Shown here: in pieces, positions 1-7,328 of the stretch
How positions within the stretch are numbered: position 1 is the first letter of the stretch
Layout of the letters: the number at the start of each line of letters is the position of its first letter
Assembly (NCBI GenBank): GCA_000434735.1
Contig: FR881177.1
Coordinates: 1-31,066, forward strand
From: Bacteroides sp. CAG:530
GTDB taxonomy: Bacteria; Bacteroidota; Bacteroidia; Bacteroidales; Bacteroidaceae
Reading direction: 5' to 3'
DNA: 31,066 bases
Position numbers and translations under genes: made by a program
Notes under the pieces: generated by a model
What the model was told of the DNA's origin: nothing
The model's input: only the letters and a program-made list of their open reading frames with translations
The model's database searches: none

Positions 1-42
1 AGCTCTTCGGCTGATTTTAGCGTAATTTTATAAGAAAAAGAA

Positions 43-771
43 ATGGAACTGCAAGACTTCGACCTTTTACAAGAAAAAGCCCTTGAAGTATTGAGAGAAC
101 AGCAAGACACAGACGCCGGACTGCTTCTATACAACAGTGGTAATAGTGGAGGTTGCAGACCAAAGGCAATATTCTCTGACGAAGAGGGACATTGGCTTAT
201 CAAATTCCGCCATACTTATGATCCACAAGACATGGGTAAACAGGAATTTGACTATAACGAAAAAGCACGACGATGTGGCATTATCGTACCCGACTTCAAA
301 CTGATTAACGATAAATATTTCACAACTCGCCGCTTTGACATAACAACCGACGGTAAACGTATACACACTGCTACAGCAGGAGGCTTGCTATCAATATCTC
401 TTAGCAACCCTGTGCTTGATTATATAAATCTATTGGCACTGACTGGCTATCTCACACAAAATTATAAAGATGTAGAACAAATGTATCGTAGAATGGTGTT
501 CAATTATATCGCTGAAAACAAAGACGATCATTGCAAGAATTTCAGCTTTATAGTTACCAAAGACAAGGACAACAAATGGCACTGGCATTTGGCTCCCGCA
601 TACGACCTTACTCACTGCACAGAGGGATACAATGGCGAACACGCTACATCGGTAAACTATTCGGCTCATCCTTCTATAGAGGATATGATAGCTGTAGGTA
701 TGAAGAATAAAATGCAAGAGCAAAAGTGTAGAGAAATATACTATGAAGTTGAAGATATAATAAAACAATGA
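43..771 (+). CDS. HipA-type Ser/Thr kinase, C-terminal kinase domain only
   Basis: A 242-residue protein with the catalytic core of the HipA kinase family (HipA of E. coli phosphorylates glutamyl-tRNA synthetase; the target here is unknown). Visible motifs: glycine-rich ATP loop GNSGGCRPK (33-41), ATP-binding Lys in LIKF (K54), RRFD (96-99), catalytic NKDDHCKNF (159-167; D161 and N166 match the E. coli catalytic Asp and Asn), and metal-binding LAPAYDL (D188). All key residues are present, so it is probably active. It is much shorter than full HipA (about 440 residues) because the N-terminal subdomain is missing. The frame is closed by a TAA at 31-33, so it cannot simply extend upstream. No HipB repressor is visible, but only 42 bases precede the gene. 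The stop overlaps the next start (ATGA). Confidence 0.8.
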   Translation: MELQDFDLLQEKALEVLREQQDTDAGLLLYNSGNSGGCRPKAIFSDEEGHWLIKFRHTYDPQDMGKQEFDYNEKARRCGIIVPDFKLINDKYFTTRRFDITTDGKRIHTATAGGLLSISLSNPVLDYINLLALTGYLTQNYKDVEQMYRRMVFNYIAENKDDHCKNFSFIVTKDKDNKWHWHLAPAYDLTHCTEGYNGEHATSVNYSAHPSIEDMIAVGMKNKMQEQKCREIYYEVEDIIKQ

Positions 772-1568
772 CAGATAAATTCAGCAAGAACATAATGACC
801 ATAACTGAACAATTCATTTGCGGTAAGCATACTGCTGCCGACTGCGAGGACGGTATTGTAATAACCAATGACTTTGCTGCCGTAATTGATGGAAGCACAA
901 GCAAGACTCCTAAAAGGCTTGACCCTTCTATGAAAAACGGACGCTTTGCCATGTTGCTCATCAGTGAATATATCAAACAGATGCCGGCAGACTATACCAT
1001 GAACAACTTCTGCCGTGGCATAACGCTTCGCATTGCTGAAGAATATGCCAAGCGTAGCATAGCAGAAGATATGGCAAAGCATCCCGAGGAACGCCTTACG
1101 GCTTCCGCCATTATATATAGCAATAGCAGAAAAGAAGTATGGATGGTAGGCGACTGCCAAGCCATAATAGACGGAGAGTATTACGACAACTCTAAGCCTT
1201 ACGAGCAAGAGATTGCCATGCAGCGTGCCACGCTCATAAAGAACGGAATGTCGCCTAAAGAAGCCCGACGCACTATTGAGCCTCAACTGATAAAGGCTAT
1301 GCTTGAAGGACAAAACCGACAGTATGCCGTTATTGACGGAACACCTATATATATGCCCGGCACTTGCATTGTCACAGCATCACATTGCGTTGTGCTTGCA
1401 TCCGATGGTTATCCCACCTTACTGCCTACACTACACGAAAGTGAAGAAGCCTTGGCACAACATCTTACTGATGACCCACAAAACATCACCGATTTTATCG
1501 CTACCAAGGGATTAGTAGAGGGTAACGTAAGCTTCGATGACCGTGCTTACATAAAACTTACGATATAA
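768..1568 (+). CDS. PP2C-type (PPM) Ser/Thr protein phosphatase
   Basis: A 266-residue cytoplasmic protein with the metal-binding pattern of PP2C/PPM phosphatases: ED at 27-28, AVIDGST (D41-G42), the TASAII...VGD block (111-129, D129), VVLASDGY (D213) and the terminal FDDRAYI (D257/D258). These acidic residues bind the two Mn/Mg ions of the family. No signal peptide or membrane segment is seen. The start ATG at 768 overlaps the stop of the HipA-type kinase gene (ATGA), which suggests translational coupling and matched amounts of a kinase and a phosphatase. That the phosphatase reverses or restrains the kinase is inference. A later in-frame Met (residue 10, in a KNIMTITEQ context) is an alternative start, but the overlap favours 768. 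Confidence 0.75.
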   Translation: MTDKFSKNIMTITEQFICGKHTAADCEDGIVITNDFAAVIDGSTSKTPKRLDPSMKNGRFAMLLISEYIKQMPADYTMNNFCRGITLRIAEEYAKRSIAEDMAKHPEERLTASAIIYSNSRKEVWMVGDCQAIIDGEYYDNSKPYEQEIAMQRATLIKNGMSPKEARRTIEPQLIKAMLEGQNRQYAVIDGTPIYMPGTCIVTASHCVVLASDGYPTLLPTLHESEEALAQHLTDDPQNITDFIATKGLVEGNVSFDDRAYIKLTI

Positions 1569-1617
1569 ATATTCTTGCGTTTTGAAACAGCATACGTCAA
1601 AATGTTAAAACTGAGTT

Positions 1618-1684
1618 AAAACAGCGTTTATTTCGCTACGAAAGCCATTTTCCGAGCTTCGTAGCGGAATAAACGCTGTTTTTT
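1618..1684. terminator. Very long hairpin terminator between convergent genes
   Basis: Arms of about 28 bp (AAAACAGCGTTTATT... paired with ...AATAAACGCTGTTTT) with only a couple of mismatches around a loop of about 10 nt. A run of six T follows on the plus strand and four T on the minus strand, so it can serve both the phosphatase gene and the converging TPR gene. The stem is unusually long for a simple intrinsic terminator. Confidence 0.8.
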
Positions 1685-1789
1685 GTACTATTTCCCAATA
1701 ATTGGTTTATATTTGAGGTTATGGGTTCATGGGGTATATTTTCAAATGCTTATCCATTTTTACCTTATCTACAAACCCATTAGGAAAAT

Positions 1790-2779
1790 TCATGAAGGGT
1801 CATTATCATTTTCCAATCTCTGCTTGATTTTTTGTATGTTACATTTAGCCTCTCGCAAGAGCTTCTTTGCCCATCTTACTCCCTCACCATGTTCTGAGAA
1901 TGCGATATAGTCTAGCCCTAATGCAATAATCTCTTCAAATTGTGAAAGAGCATCACTATATAAACCATTAAGCATCAATGCAACAGCATAATCATATTTT
2001 ACAAGAGGGTCATTGGGTTCTTGCTCAAAAGCAACCTTAGCATAAACCAAGCAACCAACCTTATCTCCAATGTTCTTATAATGCTCTGAAAGAACTGTTT
2101 TCAAATAATACTCTTTGGGATAATGTTTGCAGATGACTTTTAGATACCGCCCAAGTCTCTCCTTATCGTTACTCTGTTCAAAAGCAGCAATTTTCTTTAA
2201 GATTTTATTCCGTTGAGTTTCAGAAGCATAGCCTGCATCTGAAGCCTTCGCAACTGCCTGCGGATGACTATATTTCAAGACTTTACAGAAAAGAACAGCT
2301 TCTTTTTTAGAAAAATCACTTTCAACACCTCTACATCGATGTGACAAATGTTCTTCCATTAATGCAAAAGCTTCTTCATCTCTAAATAGATGATAGAGAC
2401 AATCTGCCTTATAGTATCTAGCATCATTAATAACAGATTTTGCCCATCTGACACCATATCCTTTTTGAGCGACCTCCGCATTAGTCATGTTTAGGATAAG
2501 ATTCCATTCTACGATAGATTGCTCGTATCTCTCTAATGACCAAAGGATTCTGCCACGAGTATAATTCAAAAGAGGCATAACAGGACACACCTCCTTTGCT
2601 TTATTGGCATAATGTAAGGCTTCCTCATCCTTACATCTGTTCCATAGTACATTTGCTAGTTGAGTGAGGATATAAGCATCTTCTGGTGTTTTATCCAAAG
2701 CTTTATGCAAAACAATTTCTGCTGCTTTATATTTTTTCCGTTTTATCAATTCTATTATTTTCTCAGTACCATACTTCAT
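1790..2779 (-). CDS. TPR-repeat protein with duplicated GVRWAK module
   Basis: A 329-residue protein with no signal peptide, so probably cytoplasmic. Helical TPR-like repeats run through most of it, for example residues 16-65 and 225-290. A conserved module occurs twice: KGYGVRWAK followed by SVINDARY (106-122) and HGEGVRWAK followed by KLLREAK (297-312), suggesting duplication of a roughly 190-residue half. TPRs mediate protein contacts; the partner and role are unknown. The start is supported by an exceptionally good Shine-Dalgarno sequence at 2787-2796 and a promoter at 2818-2849. It converges on the HipA/phosphatase pair and diverges from the next TPR gene, to which it shows no obvious similarity beyond the repeat fold. 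Confidence 0.75.
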   Translation of the reverse strand: MKYGTEKIIELIKRKKYKAAEIVLHKALDKTPEDAYILTQLANVLWNRCKDEEALHYANKAKEVCPVMPLLNYTRGRILWSLERYEQSIVEWNLILNMTNAEVAQKGYGVRWAKSVINDARYYKADCLYHLFRDEEAFALMEEHLSHRCRGVESDFSKKEAVLFCKVLKYSHPQAVAKASDAGYASETQRNKILKKIAAFEQSNDKERLGRYLKVICKHYPKEYYLKTVLSEHYKNIGDKVGCLVYAKVAFEQEPNDPLVKYDYAVALMLNGLYSDALSQFEEIIALGLDYIAFSEHGEGVRWAKKLLREAKCNIQKIKQRLENDNDPS

Positions 2780-2786
2780 CTTTATG

Positions 2787-2796
2787 CCTCCTCCTT
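2787..2796 (-). promoter_or_regulatory. Strong Shine-Dalgarno sequence of the TPR gene
   Basis: On the minus strand this reads AAGGAGGAGG, 7 nt before the ATG at 2779. Bacteroidetes genes usually lack such sites, so this one fixes the start and hints at high or special translation. Confidence 0.7.
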
Positions 2797-2817
2797 TTTA
2801 GTGACAATCTATAAACA

Positions 2818-2849
2818 CAAAGAAATGAATAATAATCATCAGTTGCAAA
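2818..2849 (-). promoter_or_regulatory. Bacteroidetes-type promoter for the minus-strand TPR gene
   Basis: On the minus strand, TTTG (2846-2849) is followed after 20 nt by TTTCTTTG (2818-2825), which matches TAnnTTTG except at one position. The expected transcription start is about 30 nt before the ATG. Confidence 0.5.
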
Positions 2850-3029
2850 TGATAGCTCCACTTACCCCGCAGAGTGAGTGGTATTTAATTCCATCAACAG
2901 GTAAAATGCTTCTTTTTCATGTCGGCAAAATATCACAACCAGAGTAACTAAGGCAACAAAATAATTAATATATCTTTCATTTTTAGTGTAAGAAAAAAGG
3001 GAAATACGTCCTAATGGTGAAAACTTTAG

Positions 3030-3037
3030 TATCTTTG
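3030..3037 (+). promoter_or_regulatory. -7 box (TAnnTTTG) upstream of the 718-residue TPR gene
   Basis: TATCTTTG lies 17 nt before the ATG at 3055. No clear -33 TTTG is seen at the right distance, so only the -7 half is supported. Confidence 0.45.
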
Positions 3038-3054
3038 TTGCAAAAGACATAATT

Positions 3055-5211
3055 ATGTACAACGAAATTATAAAACTAATAGAAAAACATAGAATAAAAG
3101 AAGCTTTCGTTCAACTCGAAGCTTTGACTAGAGAACCTGAATATCAAGAAATAAGCGCCGACCTACATCAGTGCAAAGTTATCTATATGTATATGCTGCA
3201 ATATATTGCAAGCGGAGCTAACGACCCTGAAAGGGAAATGCTCTACATGGATATACAACGCAGATGCAATTCGCTGGTAAGCCAGATAGAGTTCATACAG
3301 AAAACATCGAAGAGCTATATGCGGCAACGCTTAACAGACATTCAGACACGTAGAGCTTTGACTCTGCCACAACGACTTGAACTAGTAAATAATAGCAGAA
3401 AGTGGAAGTTGTTAATGACTATAGATAACAAGCAGCATAGTGAAGACCCTAAAAATGAACAAATGGCGGAACTAAGCATAATGCGATATACTGACGAAGT
3501 CTTTTACCAAACATGGGCGTCGCCAAGTTGGAGCAAGAACGACTATCGCAGTGCGCTTGACATAATGCTATCTAGATGCTTCCCGATAAACACACTGGCT
3601 GTGATAATAAGCGCCATCACACTGAACCAAACTTATCTGTTCGACGCCAATAAGTTGCGTTTTCTGCTACAAGTTTACGCTAATTACAACAATAAAGAAA
3701 TAGCATGGAGGGCACTGACAGGTATAGCGCTGACCGTGTACTTCAATGAAGACAAGTTGCATTTTTATCCTGATATAGTAAAACAACTTGATGAGCTTTC
3801 TGCATCGAAAGAAACTAGAAGCCGACTCAACACGCTGCAAAGTATATTGCTCTATTCGCGCGAAACGGAAGGCATCAACCGCGAAATGGAAGAACAAATC
3901 ATGCCATCTATCCTTAAAAAAGATAATGAGTGGATAAGCAAAGGCAAGAAAATTATCGAGATGGAGGATATAGAAGAGGCTATAGCCGCCAACCCGGAAT
4001 GGAGCAAGGATATAGAAAACATGCAAGAGCAATTGATGGCGATAAAGAAGCTGGAGGAAGAGGGTGCTGATACGCAAATGGCATCGTTCGCCCATCTCAA
4101 GTCGTTCACGTTCTTCAACGAAGCGGCTCATTGGTTCTACTTGTTTGATATGAACTCGGCGTTTGTAAAACGCATCCCTGATTTGGAGAAGATAAAGAAA
4201 AATCCGTTCTTCAATCTATTGATAAACATGCCTTCGTTCTGCGACTCGGATAAGTACTCACTGCTGTTTGCACTGAATTCCATGCCGGAGATGCACAAAA
4301 CGGTAGCGGATTTACCTGAAGGGATGATTGATATGAACGCTAATATACCTCCGCAGAAAACAGACGACATAGCAATGGCACGCTTTTATATTTTCGATCT
4401 CTATCGGTTCTTCAAACTCTGGAGATTCAGATCTGAGCAAAAGGATATATTCGCCCAGCCTTTGGCATTGTGGAAGTGCAAGACACTGGCCAAGATGTTC
4501 GCTACGCCCGAAGTCCTGCTCGGCATAGCCGATCATCTGACTCACTTTAACCATATAAACGAGGCGTCGGAAGTGTACGGACTGCTGTGCAAAGAGCAAA
4601 ACGATCAGGCAAGCCTGTGGGAGAAGTACGGATATACTCTACAACTGCAGAAGATGTATGCCGAAGCGTTGGTTGCATATACCAAGGCCGATTTGATTAA
4701 GCCTAACTCGGCATGGACCATCAAGCAGAAGATGCAATGCCACAGACATCTTAAGCAATATAAGGAGACGCTGGAGTGCCTGTCGTTTTTATTAAATAAG
4801 GAGCCTGACAACCTGAAGCTTTGTCAGCTGGCTGGTCAATGTTACGTAAAAACCGGACAGTACGACAAGGCGCTTCCCTACTTCTTCAAGATAGAGTATC
4901 TGGATAAATCGCCAAACAATGCACGCCGAGCCATTGCATGGTGTCATTTCATGACCGACCAATACGATGAGGCCATGAAGTACTATGAAATGTTGCTGAA
5001 GTCGGACTGCGCCACAGCATCCGACTGGCTGAACATGGGACACATCTATCTTGTAAAAAATGACATCCAGAAGGCGTTAGAGTACTACAAGAAGTCAGAA
5101 GGCAACGGTACACACGAAGACTTCGTGACAATGTACTTTGCCGACCAAGACACATTGCAGTCTAAAGGAGTAGACAATATCCTAATCTGCGTAGTGCCCG
5201 ATATGATATAA
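3055..5211 (+). CDS. Large TPR-repeat protein of unknown function
   Basis: A 718-residue protein without signal peptide or membrane segments. The first 480 or so residues are helix-rich with no motif I recognise. From about residue 500 to 690 there is a run of TPR repeats with the usual small/large/aromatic pattern (for example WEKYGYTLQLQKMYAEAL, CYVKTGQYDKALPYF, LNMGHIYLVKNDIQKALEYY). It probably acts as a scaffold, but the partner is unknown. It has its own -7 box (3030-3037) and its own terminator (5233-5260), so it looks monocistronic. It is not obviously homologous to the shorter, divergently transcribed TPR gene beside it. Confidence 0.75.
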   Translation: MYNEIIKLIEKHRIKEAFVQLEALTREPEYQEISADLHQCKVIYMYMLQYIASGANDPEREMLYMDIQRRCNSLVSQIEFIQKTSKSYMRQRLTDIQTRRALTLPQRLELVNNSRKWKLLMTIDNKQHSEDPKNEQMAELSIMRYTDEVFYQTWASPSWSKNDYRSALDIMLSRCFPINTLAVIISAITLNQTYLFDANKLRFLLQVYANYNNKEIAWRALTGIALTVYFNEDKLHFYPDIVKQLDELSASKETRSRLNTLQSILLYSRETEGINREMEEQIMPSILKKDNEWISKGKKIIEMEDIEEAIAANPEWSKDIENMQEQLMAIKKLEEEGADTQMASFAHLKSFTFFNEAAHWFYLFDMNSAFVKRIPDLEKIKKNPFFNLLINMPSFCDSDKYSLLFALNSMPEMHKTVADLPEGMIDMNANIPPQKTDDIAMARFYIFDLYRFFKLWRFRSEQKDIFAQPLALWKCKTLAKMFATPEVLLGIADHLTHFNHINEASEVYGLLCKEQNDQASLWEKYGYTLQLQKMYAEALVAYTKADLIKPNSAWTIKQKMQCHRHLKQYKETLECLSFLLNKEPDNLKLCQLAGQCYVKTGQYDKALPYFFKIEYLDKSPNNARRAIAWCHFMTDQYDEAMKYYEMLLKSDCATASDWLNMGHIYLVKNDIQKALEYYKKSEGNGTHEDFVTMYFADQDTLQSKGVDNILICVVPDMI

Positions 5212-5232
5212 AAAGAATTACATATAACTTTT

Positions 5233-5266
5233 GATGTCGGCTTTCCGAAAAGCCGACATCTTCTTT
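5233..5266 (+). terminator. Intrinsic terminator after the large TPR gene
   Basis: A perfect 12-bp stem (GATGTCGGCTTT / AAAGCCGACATC) with a CCGA loop, followed by TTCTTT. The T-tract overlaps the -33 box of the next promoter. Confidence 0.85.
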
Positions 5267-5294
5267 GCTCATCTCAAAAGAGTAACTATATTTG
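5264..5294 (+). promoter_or_regulatory. Bacteroidetes-type promoter of the nupG-rsmE-ABC unit
   Basis: TTTG (5264-5267), a 19-nt spacer, and TATATTTG (5287-5294), a full match to TAnnTTTG. The TTG at 5292 that could be read as an upstream start lies inside the -7 box, so translation must begin at the ATG at 5313. Confidence 0.75.
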
Positions 5295-5312
5295 CTCAAA
5301 AATCTAAAGAAA

Positions 5313-6587
5313 ATGAACATCAAAACTCGCCTAATCATCATGAACTTCCTGCAGTTTGCTGTGTGGGGAGCTTATCTGACATCGATGGGTACGTACCTTG
5401 CACAAATAGGACTGGGTGCTCACATCGGAATTTTTTATGCCATGCAAGGCATTGTTTCTTTATTTATGCCGGCCGTTATGGGTATCCTGGCCGACCGTTG
5501 CATCCCAGCCCAAAGGTTGCTCGGTTTATGCCATTTGTTGGCAGCTCTATTCATGGCGAGCGCAGGATGGTATGGCATGTCGGCAGGTAGCGACGTAGAG
5601 TTCCCCCTGCTGTTTACATTATATTCATGCTCGGTAGCTTTCTATATGCCTACGTTGGCGTTGTCGAACTCCGTAGCTTACTCGGCGCTGGAGCAAGCGC
5701 ATCTTGATACCATCAAAACCTTCCCTCCTATCCGTACATTCGGAACCATCGGCTTTATCTGCTCTATGTGGATTGTAGACTTGCTGGGATTCCAGAGTAA
5801 CTATATGCAGTTCTTTACTTGTACCGCATGGGGTATATTGTTGGCATTCTATGCGCAGACACTTCCTAATTGTCCTACATCGAAGGCAGGCGAAGGACGC
5901 AAGTCGCTGGTAGACGCTCTCGGACTGAAAGCGTTCATGCTATTCAAGCAGAAGAAGATGGCTATATTCTTTATCTTCTCAATGCTGCTCGGTGTTTCTT
6001 TACAGATAACCAACGGATTTGCCAATCCGTACATTACAAGCTTTAAGGATATCCCCGAATACGCCAATACCTTTGGTGTTATGCACGCCAATCTGTTGAT
6101 TTCACTATCACAGGTAAGCGAGACTTGCTGTATATTGCTCATCCCGTTCTTCTTGGGCCGATTCGGAATTAAAAAGGTTATGCTTATCGCCATGTTAGCA
6201 TGGGTGCTCCGCTTCGGATTGTTCGGTTTTGGTAATCCGGGCAACGGAGTATGGATGTTCGTTCTGTCTATGATAGTATATGGTGTGGCATTCGACTTCT
6301 TCAATGTATCTGGCTCGCTTTATGTAGACCGTGAAACCGACCTCTCTACCCGCTCTAGTGCACAGGGACTCTTCGTTATCATGACCAACGGATTCGGAGC
6401 TACCATAGGTACGCTAAGCGCACAAGCCATAGTGAACCGCTTTGTTGACTTCGGCAGTACAGAGCCTCAGGTTACAGGATGGCAAAGCGCATGGCTTATC
6501 TTCGCCACTTACGCATTGGTAGTAGCGATAGTTTTCGCTATAGTATTTAAATATAAGCACGTACGCACAGATGTACCTTCTAAATAA
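5313..6587 (+). CDS. nupG: Nucleoside:H+ symporter, NupG/XapB family (MFS)
   Basis: A 424-residue integral membrane protein with about 12 hydrophobic segments. The N-terminus (MNIKTRLIIMNFLQFAVWGA) matches the start of E. coli NupG, including the FLQF-WG signature, followed by GTYL and a MPAVMGILADR loop like the NupG MPALLGIVAD region. This family imports nucleosides with protons across the inner membrane. The ATG at 5313 is preferred because a possible upstream TTG falls inside the promoter. It is the first gene of an apparent five-gene unit, with rsmE starting 10 nt after its stop. The substrate range cannot be told from sequence. Confidence 0.88.
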   Translation: MNIKTRLIIMNFLQFAVWGAYLTSMGTYLAQIGLGAHIGIFYAMQGIVSLFMPAVMGILADRCIPAQRLLGLCHLLAALFMASAGWYGMSAGSDVEFPLLFTLYSCSVAFYMPTLALSNSVAYSALEQAHLDTIKTFPPIRTFGTIGFICSMWIVDLLGFQSNYMQFFTCTAWGILLAFYAQTLPNCPTSKAGEGRKSLVDALGLKAFMLFKQKKMAIFFIFSMLLGVSLQITNGFANPYITSFKDIPEYANTFGVMHANLLISLSQVSETCCILLIPFFLGRFGIKKVMLIAMLAWVLRFGLFGFGNPGNGVWMFVLSMIVYGVAFDFFNVSGSLYVDRETDLSTRSSAQGLFVIMTNGFGATIGTLSAQAIVNRFVDFGSTEPQVTGWQSAWLIFATYALVVAIVFAIVFKYKHVRTDVPSK

Positions 6588-6597
6588 AGGCTGAAAC

Positions 6598-7302
6598 ATG
6601 AAACTATTTTATACTCCAGACATAGAAGAATGTAATGAATTGCCGGAAGATGAGGCAGCACACTGTTTGCGCGTGCTGCGCTTGCAAACCGGCGACGATT
6701 TAGACCTTACCGATGGGAATGGTCATTTCTATAAAGCAGTAATAACAGCTGCTACTAACAAACGCTGCCAGGTGAAGATTACCGAGAAAGTAGAGCAAGA
6801 GCCGCTTTGGACGGGGCATCTGCATCTGGCTATGGCCCCCACCAAAAACATGGACCGCACGGAATGGTTCGCCGAGAAAGCTACCGAAATAGGTTTCGAT
6901 GAGCTGACTTTCTTAAACTGTCGCTTCTCTGAGCGTAAGGTTATCAAAACAGACCGTATAGAGAAGATAGTGGTATCGGCCATGAAACAATCACTGAAAG
7001 CACGTAAGCCTATAGTGAACGAAATGACCGATTTTAAACGATTCGTAACGACCGACTTCGGTGATGCCTGCAAGTTCATAGCTCACTGCTATAAAGAAGA
7101 GGAGCGCATAGAACTGAAAAACGTGCTCGAAGCCGGAAAAAATACCATCGTACTTATAGGTCCCGAAGGAGACTTCTCGCCCGAAGAAGTGGAACTGGCA
7201 CTGCAAAACGGATTTCGCCCTATTACATTAGGAAAGAGTCGTCTGCGCACGGAGACAGCAGCATTGGTATCCGTTCATCTGATGAATTTGGCAAATAGCT
7301 AA
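6598..7302 (+). CDS. rsmE: 16S rRNA m3U1498 methyltransferase RsmE
   Basis: A 234-residue SPOUT-class methyltransferase that uses S-adenosylmethionine to methylate N3 of U1498 in 16S rRNA, in the decoding region of the small subunit. Visible: an N-terminal PUA-like region with HCLRVLRL (22-29), the MAPTKNMDRTEW block (79-90), KQSLKARKP (130-138), and the SAM-binding knot motifs IGPEGDF (187-193) and LGKSRLRTETA (211-221). The length is normal for the family. The gene lies 10 nt after nupG and 26 nt before the DUF4836 gene, so it is probably co-transcribed with both. Confidence 0.95.
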   Translation: MKLFYTPDIEECNELPEDEAAHCLRVLRLQTGDDLDLTDGNGHFYKAVITAATNKRCQVKITEKVEQEPLWTGHLHLAMAPTKNMDRTEWFAEKATEIGFDELTFLNCRFSERKVIKTDRIEKIVVSAMKQSLKARKPIVNEMTDFKRFVTTDFGDACKFIAHCYKEEERIELKNVLEAGKNTIVLIGPEGDFSPEEVELALQNGFRPITLGKSRLRTETAALVSVHLMNLANS

Positions 7303-7328
7303 CGACATAACTACTAAACGATAACAAC

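Noticed and set aside
2825..2947. A 40-codon plus-strand ORF (starting MNNNHQLQ) between the two TPR genes
   Set aside because: Its start lies on top of the minus-strand promoter of the TPR gene, it has no promoter of its own and no recognisable similarity. It could be a gene remnant, but support is too weak.
5292..5312. TTG start giving seven extra residues on the nucleoside transporter
   Set aside because: The TTG is part of the -7 box, so it would lie upstream of the transcription start. The ATG at 5313 matches the NupG N-terminus.
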